The notes: a model not told the origin generated them from the sequence alone. 64,000 bases of DNA from Aldehydirespirator sp965204415 (GCA_965204415.1 CBDBEL010000004.1:1488001-1552000), one strand, 5' to 3'; positions 15,967-25,415 are shown, counted from the first letter of the stretch. Numbers and translations: made by a program.

Positions 15967-16694
15967 CCACTGTCGATGTGGACGTTCCGGCCCGAGCGCT
16001 GGCAATCGGCGCGCATCCCGACGACATAGAGTTCGGCTGCGGGGCCACCCTGGCCAAATGGGCCGAGACCGGCTGCGAGTCGAGCCTACTGGTCTGTACC
16101 GACGGCTCGAAGGGCACCTGGGACGCGAATGCCGACATCGCGGCCCTGGTGGAGCGTCGCCAAGCGGAGCAGTCCGAGGCGGCCCGCCGGCTCGGCGCCA
16201 CCGGCGAGGTGCGCTTTCTGGGCGAGGTGGACGGCGAGTTGGAGGTGACCATGGCCCTGCGCAGCCGGATGGCGAGAATCATAAGGGAGCTGCGCCCCGA
16301 CGTGGTTCTCGGCCACGACCCCTTCAAGCGATGGAGGCTGCATCCCGACCATCGGGCGGCCGGATTCCTGTGCATGGACGCAGTCGTCGCGGCCCGAGAC
16401 CCGCACTTCTTCTCCGAGCACGGGATCCCGCACCACCGGCCCGTCGAACTGCTGCTGTTCGAGTGCGAGGATCCCGACCATGTCGAGCAGGTGGCCGAGA
16501 ACCACATGGAGGCCAAGGTGCAGGCCCTGCTCGCCCACGAGAGCCAGTTCCGCAGCACCCACGGCATCGGCCCCACCGACGACGGCACGGACCGGGCCGC
16601 CTTCCGCTCCCGTGTCCTCGACAACTGCCGGACCGCCGGACGCCGGGCCGGTCTGCGCCACGGCGAGGCGTTCAGGCGCGTCGAGCGGGTCTAG
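15963..16694 (+). CDS. PIG-L family zinc deacetylase
   Basis: A 243-residue LmbE/PIG-L deacetylase, a zinc enzyme removing N-acetyl groups from sugar derivatives. The metal motif AHPDDIEFGCGATLA is at residues 18-32 and the third ligand region is WRLHPDHRAAGFLCMDAV. Others are LVCTDGSKGTWD and PVELLLFECEDPDHVEQV. The GTG start overlaps the cofC stop, so they are co-translated. Mycothiol-type MshB/Mca are relatives; this protein is shorter than either and its substrate is open. Confidence 0.85.
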   Translation: MTTVDVDVPARALAIGAHPDDIEFGCGATLAKWAETGCESSLLVCTDGSKGTWDANADIAALVERRQAEQSEAARRLGATGEVRFLGEVDGELEVTMALRSRMARIIRELRPDVVLGHDPFKRWRLHPDHRAAGFLCMDAVVAARDPHFFSEHGIPHHRPVELLLFECEDPDHVEQVAENHMEAKVQALLAHESQFRSTHGIGPTDDGTDRAAFRSRVLDNCRTAGRRAGLRHGEAFRRVERV

Positions 16695-16739
16695 CCGGCG
16701 TTGCGGAACGACGACCCCGGTCCCGCCGCTGTCGACAGG

Positions 16740-19154
16740 ATGTCCGAGCTCGCGGCCGTGCCCAGGGGGCTGAGCGCCGCTGAGGTGAGACAGCGGATGA
16801 TCGAAGGGCGCACCAACGACGTGCCCGACGCTCCCGTGCGCACGGTGGGCCAGATCGTGCGCAACAACGTGCTGACCCCGGTCAACGCCATCATCGGCTC
16901 GATGTTCGTCCTGATCATGGTGGCGGGCTTCCCGGCCGACGCCCTCTTCGCCGGGGTGGTGGTGTCGAACAGCGTCATCGGCATCGCCCAGGAGCTGAAG
17001 GCCCGCCACACGCTGCACAAACTGGCCGTACTGTCGGCGCCCCGGGCCCGGGTAGTGCGCGACGGCCAGACGCGCGAGGTGGGCACCAGCGAGGTGGTGG
17101 CCGACGATGTCCTCGAGCTCCGGCCCGGCGACCAGGTGGTGGTGGACGGCGAGGTGGCGGCGGCCCGGGGCCTGACGGTGGACGAGTCGCTGCTTACCGG
17201 CGAGAGCGACCCCGTGGACAAGGCTCCCGGAGACGGCGTCATGTCCGGTTCCTTCGTCAGCGCCGGTGCGGGCTGGTACCGGGCCACCGCCATCGGCGCC
17301 GACTCCTACGCGGCCCGCCTGTCGGAGGAGGCCCGCCGGTTCAAGCTGGCCGGGAGCGAACTCAAGGGCGGGGTCAACGTGGTACTGCGCCGCCTGACGT
17401 GGATCATCCCGGCGGCGACGGTGCTGCTGCTCGGGAGGCTGCTGGCAGCCGAGGACCGCTGGCAGGAGGCGTTGCGGGGCACGGTCGCGGCCGCGGTGGC
17501 CATGGTGCCCGACGGGCTGGTGCTGCTGACGAGCCTCGCGTTCATAACCGGGGTCGTCGCCCTGGCTCGTCGCAAGGCGCTCGCCAAGGAGCTGGCATCG
17601 GTGGAGTTGCTGGCCCGGGTGGACACGCTGTGCCTCGACAAGACCGGGACCATCACCACCGGCGACATCTCGTTCAGCCGCGCGGAGCCTCTCGGTTCGG
17701 CCACCGAGACCGAGGCGACCGAGACGCTGGCTGCGTTGGCGTCGGCCGACCCGGCCCCCAACGCCACCCTGGCCGCCATCGCAGCCGCAGTCGGCGACCG
17801 GCCCAGCGGATGGGACTTGAGCAGCAGCGTGCCGTTCTCGTCAGCCCGCAAATGGGCTGCCGCCAGTTTCGCGGGTCGGGGCACATTCCACCTGGGCGCT
17901 CCAGACGTGCTGCTGGGGACGGGCGAAGCCAGCGACGAGGCCCGGGCCCGGGCGGCAGCCGCCTCCGCCGAGGGTGGCCGGATGCTGGTCGTGACCCGCT
18001 CCGAAGCGCTGGAGGCATCCGACGACCGCCTCCCCGAGGACCGGGCGCCGGTCTGCCTGGTGCATCTCGGCGACACGATCCGATCCGACGCGCCGGAGAT
18101 TTTCGCCTACTTCCGTGATCAGGGCGTCGACTTGAAGGTCATCTCCGGCGACCATCCGGCCACGGTGGCCGCGGTCGCCCGCCGGGCCGGCATCACCGGC
18201 GACCCCGCGGGCGAAGCCGACGACCCGGCCGGGGGCCCAGGCCAGCCGCCGGTGCCCGCCTTCGACGCCCGCCAACTGCCCGACGAGCCCGACGATCTGG
18301 CCGACAGGCTGGAGTCGACAAGCGTGTTCGGGCGGGTCGACCCCCACCAGAAGCGGGCCATGGTGCACGCCCTGCAGTCCCGGGGGCGCACGGTGGCCAT
18401 GACCGGCGACGGCGTCAACGACGTGCTCGCCCTCAAGGACGCCGACATGGGGATCGCCATGGGCACGGGATCCTCCGCGGCCAGGGCCGTGGCCCAACTC
18501 GTGCTGCTCGACAACCGGTTCGCGACCCTGCCCCGGGTGCTGGCCGAGGGCCGCCGGGTGATCAACAACATCGAGCGGGTCGCCAACCTGTTCATCACCA
18601 AGGCGGCCTACGCCGTGCTGCTCACCGTGCTGATCGGGATCGTGGGCTCGCCGTTCCCCTTCCTGCCCCGCCACCTGACCCTCATCGGCACCTTCTCCGT
18701 CGGCGTTCCCGGCTTCTTCCTGGCCCTGGCCGCCGACGACCACCTCGTGCGGCCCGGATTCCTGCGCCGGGTGCTCCGGTTCTCGCTGCCCGCGGGAACG
18801 GCCGCCGCCGCAGTGACCTTCGCCCTCTACGAGGTCGTGCGCCGCCTCGACGGGATCAGCCTCTACGAGGCCCGCACCTCGGCCACCATGACTCTGCTGG
18901 GGATCGGCCTGGTCATCCTGGTGCTGATCAGCAGGCCCCTCAGACCGTGGAAGGTGGGTCTGGCCGCATCCGGGGCCGCCTCCTACGGTGCGACGATGGC
19001 CTTGCCCTTGGTCCGCGAGTTCTTCCAACTCGACAGCCCGTCGCTGGTCGCGTGGCTGTGGGTGCTGGGCGCCGTCGCGGTCGGCGGTGTCGCCGCCTGG
19101 GGCGCGGTCGGGGCGATGGCGCGGATCGGCGGAGCCGAGCCGGCGGACGCATGA
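16740..19154 (+). CDS. P-type cation-translocating ATPase, CtpE-like
   Basis: About 804 residues. It has the phosphorylation site LCLDKTGTITTGD, the actuator loop LLTGES, the hinge MTGDGVNDVLALKDADMGIA and about ten membrane helices, including VNAIIGSMFVLIMVAGF. The intramembrane motif is AMVPDGLVLLTSLAF, with Asp where most relatives have Glu (PEGL). The segment FITGVVALARRKALAKELASVE resembles actinobacterial CtpE, a calcium-linked pump, so calcium or another divalent ion is plausible. ATG at 16740 is chosen; TTG at 16701 would add 13 residues. The last codons overlap the next gene by 4 nt. Confidence 0.82.
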   Translation: MSELAAVPRGLSAAEVRQRMIEGRTNDVPDAPVRTVGQIVRNNVLTPVNAIIGSMFVLIMVAGFPADALFAGVVVSNSVIGIAQELKARHTLHKLAVLSAPRARVVRDGQTREVGTSEVVADDVLELRPGDQVVVDGEVAAARGLTVDESLLTGESDPVDKAPGDGVMSGSFVSAGAGWYRATAIGADSYAARLSEEARRFKLAGSELKGGVNVVLRRLTWIIPAATVLLLGRLLAAEDRWQEALRGTVAAAVAMVPDGLVLLTSLAFITGVVALARRKALAKELASVELLARVDTLCLDKTGTITTGDISFSRAEPLGSATETEATETLAALASADPAPNATLAAIAAAVGDRPSGWDLSSSVPFSSARKWAAASFAGRGTFHLGAPDVLLGTGEASDEARARAAAASAEGGRMLVVTRSEALEASDDRLPEDRAPVCLVHLGDTIRSDAPEIFAYFRDQGVDLKVISGDHPATVAAVARRAGITGDPAGEADDPAGGPGQPPVPAFDARQLPDEPDDLADRLESTSVFGRVDPHQKRAMVHALQSRGRTVAMTGDGVNDVLALKDADMGIAMGTGSSAARAVAQLVLLDNRFATLPRVLAEGRRVINNIERVANLFITKAAYAVLLTVLIGIVGSPFPFLPRHLTLIGTFSVGVPGFFLALAADDHLVRPGFLRRVLRFSLPAGTAAAAVTFALYEVVRRLDGISLYEARTSATMTLLGIGLVILVLISRPLRPWKVGLAASGAASYGATMALPLVREFFQLDSPSLVAWLWVLGAVAVGGVAAWGAVGAMARIGGAEPADA

Positions 19155-19816
19155 CTCGCGACGTCCTCGTCGTCGGCGGGGGAGACCCGGCCACCGCACT
19201 GGCCGCCGAGCTGTCGGGGAAGGTGCTGCTGGTGACCCCGGCGCCCGGCGATGTCGGCGACGGGTTCGTGGACAGCCTGACACGCAGCGACGGCACCCCG
19301 GTCGACGGTCTCGACCTGGTCGTGCACGCCCTCTACCCAGCGCAGAGCCGAATCCCGGCCCCCGTCGAGGAGATGACCGCCGACGACTGGGCCGCCGCCT
19401 GCGACGACCCCCTGGAAGCAGCCATCCGCGTCGCCCGGAGCGCGCACCGGCATCTGGCCAACCGGCGCGGCACGATGGTGGTCTGCGTGCCGCTGGTCGG
19501 CACGGCCGGCGCCGCCAACCTGGTGGCGCTGGCGGCGCTGGCCGAGGGGCTGAGGGTCCTGGCCCGGTCGCTGGCCCGCAGCTGGGGATCGGACCAGATC
19601 CGCGCTCACGCCGTGACCCTGCACCCGTCGATGTTCCTGGCACCGGAGCACGCGGCCGCAGCCGCGGAGGCCACCGCATTGCACGACCCGGCGCTGGGCC
19701 GCCTGCCTTCCGCGGCCGAGATCGCCTCCCTGATCGACAGCCTGGCCGGGCCTGCCGCGGCGGGCCTCACCGGTGCGTCACTGGTGATGGACGGCGGCAC
19801 CTGGATGGCCGGATGA
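19151..19816 (+). CDS. Degenerate short-chain dehydrogenase-like protein
   Basis: A 221-residue protein with an SDR-like outline: a Rossmann start (DVLVVGGGDPATALAAEL), a helix pattern like the SDR core, and the typical end GASLVMDGGTWMAG. It lacks the TGxxxGxG loop and the catalytic YxxxK, so it is probably not an active dehydrogenase; it may be a partner of the true SDR encoded next. It overlaps the ATPase stop by 4 nt. Its end abuts a short duplicated sequence. Confidence 0.65.
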   Translation: MTRDVLVVGGGDPATALAAELSGKVLLVTPAPGDVGDGFVDSLTRSDGTPVDGLDLVVHALYPAQSRIPAPVEEMTADDWAAACDDPLEAAIRVARSAHRHLANRRGTMVVCVPLVGTAGAANLVALAALAEGLRVLARSLARSWGSDQIRAHAVTLHPSMFLAPEHAAAAAEATALHDPALGRLPSAAEIASLIDSLAGPAAAGLTGASLVMDGGTWMAG

Positions 19817-19890
19817 CCAGCTACGGGACAGCCGAGAGCCGGGATACCGGAACGCCTGCATGACCAGCGGCGGGACGGCCGAGAGGCGGA
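19813..19890 (+). repeat. Imperfect tandem duplication of a gene start
   Basis: ATGACCAGCTACGGGACAGC (from 19813) and ATGACCAGCGGCGGGACGGC (from 19860) begin two copies that stay similar for about 35 bp. The first opens a 16-codon frame (MTSYGTAESRDTGTPA) ending in the ATGA that starts the second, which is the start of the SDR gene. It looks like a duplicated and decayed start region. Confidence 0.6.
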
Positions 19891-20669
19891 TGGCCGGGGT
19901 GCTGGCAGACCGGGTGCTGGAGGGCCGGGTCGCGATGGTGACCGGGGCCGGGCAGGGCGTAGGGGCCGGGATCGCTTCGGCGCTGGCCGCGGCCGGAGCC
20001 GCGGTCGTGATCGCTGCCCGCCGGGCCGCCAACGGCGAGCCCGCCGCCGAGTCGATCCGGGCCGCCGGCCACGAGGCCGTCTTCGTGCGCTGTGACGTGA
20101 CCGAGGCTGACGACGTGAAGGCCGCGGTGGCCGAGACGGTGTCCCGGTTCGGCGGGCTAGACATCGTGGTCCACAACGCGGTGGCGCACGCGGGGCGGCC
20201 CGGCGGGGTGCAGCACACCCGCAGCGACTTGATCCGGCCCCAGATCGCCACCGCCACCACCGCCAGCTTCCTCTGTGCCCGGGCGTCGCTGGTCCACCTG
20301 CGCCGGCGGCCCGGCACGTTGATCCTGCTGACATCGCCCGCCGGCGTGGAGGGTTCGGCCAACCTGCCGATCTACGCGACGGTGAAGGCTACCCAGCGGG
20401 GGATCGTCAAGAGCCTGGCCCGGGAGTGGGGCCCCCTCGGCGTGCGTGTCAACGCAATTGCCCCGGTGGCCCGCACGCCGGCCATGGACGCGGCCGTGGC
20501 CACCAATCCCAGCCTGGAGACCCGCCTCCTCGCCCGCACTCCACTCGGGCGCCTGGGCGACGCCGCCACAGACATCGGCCCGGTCGCAGTCTTCCTGGCC
20601 TCCGACGGCGCCCGCTACATCACCGGCCAGACCATCGTGGCCGACGGCGGAGGCTTCCTCGGCCTGTAG
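19860..20669 (+). CDS. SDR family oxidoreductase
   Basis: A 269-residue classical short-chain dehydrogenase. The NAD(P) loop is VTGAGQGVGAG, then HNAVAHAG in place of NNAG, the Ser in LLTSPAGVEG, and the catalytic pair YATVK. The end VADGGGFLGL is typical of SDRs with an FabG-like fold. The substrate is unknown. It follows a degenerate SDR gene on the same strand, and the pair may form a hetero-oligomer. Confidence 0.85.
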   Translation: MTSGGTAERRMAGVLADRVLEGRVAMVTGAGQGVGAGIASALAAAGAAVVIAARRAANGEPAAESIRAAGHEAVFVRCDVTEADDVKAAVAETVSRFGGLDIVVHNAVAHAGRPGGVQHTRSDLIRPQIATATTASFLCARASLVHLRRRPGTLILLTSPAGVEGSANLPIYATVKATQRGIVKSLAREWGPLGVRVNAIAPVARTPAMDAAVATNPSLETRLLARTPLGRLGDAATDIGPVAVFLASDGARYITGQTIVADGGGFLGL

Positions 20670-20726
20670 GGAGCGGCAGACGGAGCCCGGGCGCGTGGGG
20701 CGTGACCGGATGGTAAACCGAGCGCT

Positions 20727-21602
20727 GTGGCCGAGGTCCATCTCGTCGTCAGCCCCCGGGGTGGCAGGGGCCGGGCCGCCGCGGCCGCGCCGATCGTGCG
20801 CTCCGTGATCGAGCGGGCCGGCCACACGCCGGTGGACATCAGCGGCGCCTCAGCTCAGGAGTCGGCCGACGCGGCCCGGGCCGCGGTGGCGAAGGGCGCG
20901 GAGCGGCTCGTCGCGGTGGGCGGGGACGGCACCCTTCATCTGGCCCTCCAGGGAGTGGCCGGCACCGGCGCGGTGCTGGGAGTGGTGCCGGTGGGGACCG
21001 GCAACGACTACGCCCGGGCGTTCGGGCTGTTCGGCCTCAGCGTGGAGGACGCCACCGAGAGAGCACTGGGCCCGGCCCGGCCCGTCGACGTCATCCGCAC
21101 CGACCGCCAGCGGTGGGTGGCCTTCAACGTGACCGGTGGGTTCACCGTGGATGTCAACGACCGGGCAGACCGGATGCGATTCCCTAGAGGACCGAGCCGC
21201 TACACGGTGGCCACCCTGCTGACCATGCCGGGGCTGCGGCACCGCGAGCTGACCGTCACCGTGGACGGTGAGCGTTCGGAGTACCGCAGCGCCCTGTTCG
21301 CAGTGGCCAACACGCGAACGTTCGGCGGCGGGATGGCGATCTGCCCCGACGCCGACCCCAGCGACGGGCTGCTCGACGTGTGCGTGGTCGGCCTGGCCAG
21401 CCGGACCACCATGCTGCGCCTGCTGCCCAAGGTGTTCGAGGGCGACCACGTCGGCCACCGCCACGTTCACATGATGCGGGGACGCACCGTCACCATCGAG
21501 GGCGAGCCCATGGACCTAGTCGGCGACGGCGAGTCGATCGGGACCGCACCGATCACGGTGGAGGCCGTCGAAGGCGCGGTGCGGCTCGCCGCCGATCCTT
21601 AG
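20727..21602 (+). CDS. Diacylglycerol kinase family lipid kinase
   Basis: A 291-residue protein of the DagK/YegS/BmrU family. It has the nucleotide motif VAVGGDGTLHLALQG, VPVGTGNDYARAFGL and the C-terminal domain FAVANTRTFGGGMAICPDADP, where bacterial lipid kinases bind Mg and substrate. Starts at GTG 20727; TAAACC 7 nt upstream may be a weak leaderless -10. Acts at the membrane on diacylglycerol or a related lipid. Its 3' end faces the CysQ-like gene across a 47-bp palindromic repeat. Confidence 0.88.
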   Translation: MAEVHLVVSPRGGRGRAAAAAPIVRSVIERAGHTPVDISGASAQESADAARAAVAKGAERLVAVGGDGTLHLALQGVAGTGAVLGVVPVGTGNDYARAFGLFGLSVEDATERALGPARPVDVIRTDRQRWVAFNVTGGFTVDVNDRADRMRFPRGPSRYTVATLLTMPGLRHRELTVTVDGERSEYRSALFAVANTRTFGGGMAICPDADPSDGLLDVCVVGLASRTTMLRLLPKVFEGDHVGHRHVHMMRGRTVTIEGEPMDLVGDGESIGTAPITVEAVEGAVRLAADP

Positions 21603-21610
21603 CCCGTCGC

Positions 21611-21657
21611 GAACTGGCAGCACAATGCACGCAAAACGTGCACAACGCTGCGAATTC
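21611..21657. terminator. 47-bp palindromic element (copy 1), likely bidirectional terminator
   Basis: GAACTGGCAGC-ACAATGCACG-CAAAA-CGTGCACAACGCTGCGAATTC is a long imperfect inverted repeat with a perfect TGCACG/CGTGCA inner stem and GCAGC/GCTGC outer arms. It lies between the 3' ends of two convergent genes. A second copy at 38252-38298 has the same position between convergent genes. Confidence 0.6.
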
Positions 21658-21669
21658 GCAATCCGATCC

Positions 21670-22425
21670 CTAGCCCCGCTTGCTGACGGGGGCGAGGGCT
21701 TCGAGCAGTTCGTCGGCGAATTCGGGGCGGCAGATCACCAGGCCGGGCGTGTGCGGACGGGCGTTGTTGAAGCGCAAGGGTGAACCGTCGACGCACGAGG
21801 CGTGCAGGCCCGCGGCCAGCGCCACCGCGGCCGGCGCGCACGTGTCCCACTCGTAGAGCCCGCCGGCGTGCACATAGGCGTCTACCTCGCCCCGCACAAC
21901 CGCCATGGCCTTGACCCCCGCGGAGCCCATGGCCACAACCTCGACATCCAACTGCTGGGACAGCCGTCGCCCGTCGCTGTAGCCCCGGGACCGGGCCACC
22001 ACCACCCGGCGGCGACCCACCCGGCACATGGTGGGCTCGGGCGGAGGATCGGTCCCGAATGTCGTGTCCCACGCGGGCACCGCCACCGCGGCGGCTGTGG
22101 GCACGCCTCGCTCGCACAGCGCCACGTGCACCGACCACGCCCCCGACACGCCGAAGTCGCTGGATCCGTCGAGCGGGTCGAGGATCCACACCCGTTCGGC
22201 GTCCAGCCGCCGACGGTCGTCGCGGCCCTCCTCGGACAGCACCGCGTCGTCGGGTCGCTGACGCCGCAGTTCCTCGACCAGGAACTCATGGGCCTGCCGG
22301 TCTCCTGCCATCTCCAGATCCCAGCCTTGAGGACCGGACGGGTCGTCAAGCAGGCCGAGCAGAAGCCGGCCGGTCTCGTCAGCGAGACGGGCCGCGAGAG
22401 CGTGGTCGTCGCCGGCGGCGCTCAC
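21670..22425 (-). CDS. Inositol-monophosphatase-family phosphatase, CysQ-like
   Basis: A 251-residue Mg-dependent phosphatase. The two metal motifs are SEEGRDD (residues 64-70) and WILDPLDGSSDF (residues 80-91), with the third EWDTCAPAAVALAAGLHASC near residue 190. This pattern and GSPLRFN fit 3'(2'),5'-bisphosphate nucleotidases (CysQ), which recycle PAP from sulfate assimilation, though inositol phosphates are possible. Its start overlaps the methyltransferase gene end by 4 nt, so the two are co-transcribed. Confidence 0.82.
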   Translation of the reverse strand: MSAAGDDHALAARLADETGRLLLGLLDDPSGPQGWDLEMAGDRQAHEFLVEELRRQRPDDAVLSEEGRDDRRRLDAERVWILDPLDGSSDFGVSGAWSVHVALCERGVPTAAAVAVPAWDTTFGTDPPPEPTMCRVGRRRVVVARSRGYSDGRRLSQQLDVEVVAMGSAGVKAMAVVRGEVDAYVHAGGLYEWDTCAPAAVALAAGLHASCVDGSPLRFNNARPHTPGLVICRPEFADELLEALAPVSKRG

Positions 22426-23024
22426 GCGGCCGGCGGTCGGCGGTGCACCGTCACCGCGTAGCTGCCGCCGTCGTAGGGCTCGCGGTCCCAGGTGGTCCAG
22501 CGATGTTCCAACTCAAGCCCGGCAGCTGCCGCGAACCGGTCGTAGTCATCGAAGGTCAGCGGGGTCAGGCCCAGCCGGAACCCCGACACGAGCCGGCCGC
22601 CGGGAGCCAGATGCCGGGCCATGTTGGCCACTATCTCAGCCTCGGTGCCGGCCTCCACGAAGACCATCACGTTGCCTGCCATCACTACCAGATCGAACTC
22701 CCGTCGCGCGGACGCGTCACCGCACCCGGCGACCTCCAGGTCGGTCAAGTCGCCGAGAATCCAGGGCACCTGCGGGGCCTTGCCTCGGGCCTCTTCGAGC
22801 ATGCGCCTATCCACGTCCACACCGACGACATCGATGCCCCGGCGGTCGAGCTCTATGGCGACGCGCCCGGTCCCGCAGCCCGCGTCGAGGACCGAATCGG
22901 GCTGGAACCAGCACACCAGGTCGGCCTCGCCGTGAACCCAGACGCCGGCCGCCTCCATGCGCTTCCAGCGGTCGTCGTAGACGTCGCCCGGCGACGCTCC
23001 ACCGATCTCCCACCAACGGCTCAC
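22422..23024 (-). CDS. Class I SAM-dependent methyltransferase
   Basis: A 200-residue methyltransferase. The SAM motif I is VLDAGCGTGRVAIELDRRG, motif II VVGVDVDRRML, and FDLVVMAGNVMVFV with HLAPGGRLVSGF follow. GTG at 23024 is chosen because a minus-strand TAGGGT lies 7 nt upstream; the open frame continues but with Arg/Pro-rich shadow sequence. The substrate is not evident. It precedes the CysQ-like gene in a two-gene operon. Confidence 0.83.
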   Translation of the reverse strand: MSRWWEIGGASPGDVYDDRWKRMEAAGVWVHGEADLVCWFQPDSVLDAGCGTGRVAIELDRRGIDVVGVDVDRRMLEEARGKAPQVPWILGDLTDLEVAGCGDASARREFDLVVMAGNVMVFVEAGTEAEIVANMARHLAPGGRLVSGFRLGLTPLTFDDYDRFAAAAGLELEHRWTTWDREPYDGGSYAVTVHRRPPAA

Positions 23025-23031
23025 CTGACCG

Positions 23032-23037
23032 ACCCTA
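23032..23037 (-). promoter_or_regulatory. Leaderless -10 box TAGGGT of the methyltransferase gene
   Basis: TAGGGT on the minus strand, 7 nt from the GTG at 23024. Confidence 0.5.
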
Positions 23038-23169
23038 ACCCGGGGCCGCCACCGCCCGGCGCGGCGGTCGGGCACCGTCGATCCCGAGGGCCGGCCACGA
23101 CCGGGGCGCGGTCCGTTAGCCTCGGTCTCGACAGCCGCTTGCTCCGACCACGCACCACAGGGAGGGCTC

Positions 23170-24384
23170 ATGGAGTTCGGGATCTTCCAGAACGGCTACA
23201 TCCCCGGCCCGTCGGCACACGTACCCGAGCACGAGCACCTGATGCTGATGCGGGAGGCGTCGTACCCGATCCACGCCGACACCCACAACTGGAAGTTCGC
23301 CTGGTTCGGCGAGCACCACTGCCTCACCGAGTACAGCCACATGTCGGCGCCCGAGGTGGTGATGGGCTGGGTCGCGGCCCAGACCGACTACATCCATCTG
23401 GGCACCGCCATCACCAGCCTGCCCACCACCAAGGAGCACCCGGTTCGCATCGCCGAGCGCGCCGCCATGCTCGACCACTTCTGCGAGGGCCGCTTCGAGT
23501 TCGGCACCGGACGGGGTGCGGGCAGCCACGAGGTGGCTACGTTCAACGGCACGCTCACCTCCGAGACCAAGGAGATGTGGAACGAGGCCATCGCCGAGAT
23601 CCCCCGGATGTGGGCCCAGCGGGACTACTCCTATGAAGGTGAGCACTTCCGGGTCCCGCCCAACCACAACGTCGTCCCCAAGCCCCTCAACGGCACCCAC
23701 CCGCCGCTGTGGGTGGCCTGCGGCAACCCGGCGACGTTCGCCACCGCGGGAGCGATGGGCATCGGGGCGATCGCCTTCAACTTCGAGCCCGCCCCCGCGC
23801 TGAAGGGGCGCATCGACAGCTACAAGGAGGCCATCGCGGACTGTTCGGAGCCCCACGGCTCGTACATGAACGACAACGTGATGATGACCAACGCCGTGAT
23901 CTGCCTGGAGGACCGAGACCGGGCCCGGGAGATCGCCCTCATGCACGGCCGGGGCTACCTGTACTCGATGGTGTGCCTCTACCACGACACCATCCCGAAG
24001 CGGGAGGGCGCGCCCACCTGGCCCGAGCCGCCTCTGGGCCTGCCCGACGAGGCCACCCTCGACTTCGCCATCGACGCCGGCTACATGCTGTGCGGCACGC
24101 CCGAGGAGGTTTGCGAGCAGCTCGAGAAGTCGTACGTGGCCGTGGGCACCGACCAGCTGGTGTTCGGCCTGCCCAACGAGGGCTTCGAGTACGAGGAGAT
24201 CCTCGAGATGATCGAGATCTTCGGCGACCAGGTGATCCCCGAGTTCGACAAGGACAGGGTCCACTCGACCGAGAAGTACCGGGCCAACGCGGTGCGCAAG
24301 TACCCGGAGTGGAACGCCCCGCCCCCCGACATCAAGACCACGCCGCCCCCGAGCGCGTCCATGCCGATCCCCTACCACCACTGA
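23170..24384 (+). CDS. LLM class flavin-dependent oxidoreductase (long form)
   Basis: A 404-residue bacterial-luciferase-family protein: MEFGIFQNGYIPG at the start, FAWFGEHHCLTEYSHMSAP, IHLGTAITSLPTTKEHPVR, CEGRFEFGTGRGAGSHEVA and the late MLCGTPEEVCEQLE. The fold binds FMN or F420 and oxidises hydrophobic substrates; with cofC nearby either cofactor is possible. It is longer than the F420-type LLM proteins and its C-terminal Pro-rich end (DIKTTPPPSAS) is probably disordered. It is divergent from the methyltransferase gene. Confidence 0.85.
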   Translation: MEFGIFQNGYIPGPSAHVPEHEHLMLMREASYPIHADTHNWKFAWFGEHHCLTEYSHMSAPEVVMGWVAAQTDYIHLGTAITSLPTTKEHPVRIAERAAMLDHFCEGRFEFGTGRGAGSHEVATFNGTLTSETKEMWNEAIAEIPRMWAQRDYSYEGEHFRVPPNHNVVPKPLNGTHPPLWVACGNPATFATAGAMGIGAIAFNFEPAPALKGRIDSYKEAIADCSEPHGSYMNDNVMMTNAVICLEDRDRAREIALMHGRGYLYSMVCLYHDTIPKREGAPTWPEPPLGLPDEATLDFAIDAGYMLCGTPEEVCEQLEKSYVAVGTDQLVFGLPNEGFEYEEILEMIEIFGDQVIPEFDKDRVHSTEKYRANAVRKYPEWNAPPPDIKTTPPPSASMPIPYHH

Positions 24385-24401
24385 GGGGTCGGCGCGGCGG
24401 T

Positions 24402-25415
24402 TCAGCCCTTGATGAGCTCCGCGGCCTGGCGGCACTCCTGCTCGGACCGGGCGGCCACGTTCAGCATGGTGACCGGAGAGTCCTCCCAGGCCTGGAGCCG
24501 CTCGCGTATCCGATCGGCCGGCCCGACCAGGGAGATCTCGTCGGCGAACTCTTGGGGCACGGCCGCGATGGCCTCGTCGCGAAGCCCCTCCAGGAACAGC
24601 CGCTGGACCCGGTAGGCGGCCTCTTCGTAACCCATCCGGGCCATGAGCTGGGTGTGGTAGTTCTGGCCTTCGGCCCCCATCCCGCCGATGTAGAAGCCGA
24701 GGCTGGCCCGCACCGGCCACAGCGCGTCGGCGATGCCGTCGGAGTCGCACACCCGCAGCGTCGTGTGCACCGCGATCTCGAAGCCGTCGGCCGCGCCGGC
24801 CAGCTGCGAGGCGTAGACCTCGGGGCGCAGCGGCGAGTAGTACAGCGGCAGCCAGCCGTCGGCGATCTCGACGGTCTGGGCCACGTTGCGGGGTCCCTCG
24901 GCGCCGATCCAGATCGGGATCGGGCGCAGCGGATGGGTCATGATCTTGAGCGGCCTGCCCAGACCCTCGGCGCCCTCCCCTGTGTAGGGATGCTGGAAAT
25001 GGTCGCCCTCGAACGTCAGGTGGTCGGAGCGCTCGAACACCCGTCGCAGGACCTCGACGTACTCGCGGGTGCGGGCCAGGGGCCGGGCCGACGGGCGCCC
25101 GTACCAGCCTTCAACCACCTGGGGCCCGGAGACGCCCAGGCCGAGGATGGCCCGCCCGCCGGAGATGTGATCCAGCGTCACCGCGTGCATGGCGGTGGCC
25201 GTGGGCGTCCGGGCGGCGAGCTGCACCACGCCGGTGCCCAGCCGGATGCGCTCGGTGGCCGCCGCGATCAGAACGAGAGGCGAGAACGCGTCCGAGCCCC
25301 ACGACTCCCCGGTCCAAGCCGCGTCGAACCCCGACCGCTCGGCCGCCGCGGCCAGTTCCACCAGACCGTCGGGCATCGTCCGGCCCCAGTACCCCAGCGT
25401 CAGCCCGAGCTCCAC
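24402..25415 (-). CDS. LLM class F420-dependent oxidoreductase
   Basis: A 337-residue luciferase-fold enzyme: MELGLTLGYWGRTMPDGLVE, GFDAAWTGESWGSDAFSPL, IRLGTGVVQLAARTPT, HISGGRAILGLGVSGPQVVE and PIWIGAEGPRNVAQTVEIAD, the usual F420-dependent set. GTG at 25415 is preceded by a minus-strand TAGCGT at 6 nt. It is convergent with the preceding LLM gene and divergent from the VanY-type peptidase. The substrate is unknown. Confidence 0.87.
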   Translation of the reverse strand: MELGLTLGYWGRTMPDGLVELAAAAERSGFDAAWTGESWGSDAFSPLVLIAAATERIRLGTGVVQLAARTPTATAMHAVTLDHISGGRAILGLGVSGPQVVEGWYGRPSARPLARTREYVEVLRRVFERSDHLTFEGDHFQHPYTGEGAEGLGRPLKIMTHPLRPIPIWIGAEGPRNVAQTVEIADGWLPLYYSPLRPEVYASQLAGAADGFEIAVHTTLRVCDSDGIADALWPVRASLGFYIGGMGAEGQNYHTQLMARMGYEEAAYRVQRLFLEGLRDEAIAAVPQEFADEISLVGPADRIRERLQAWEDSPVTMLNVAARSEQECRQAAELIKG

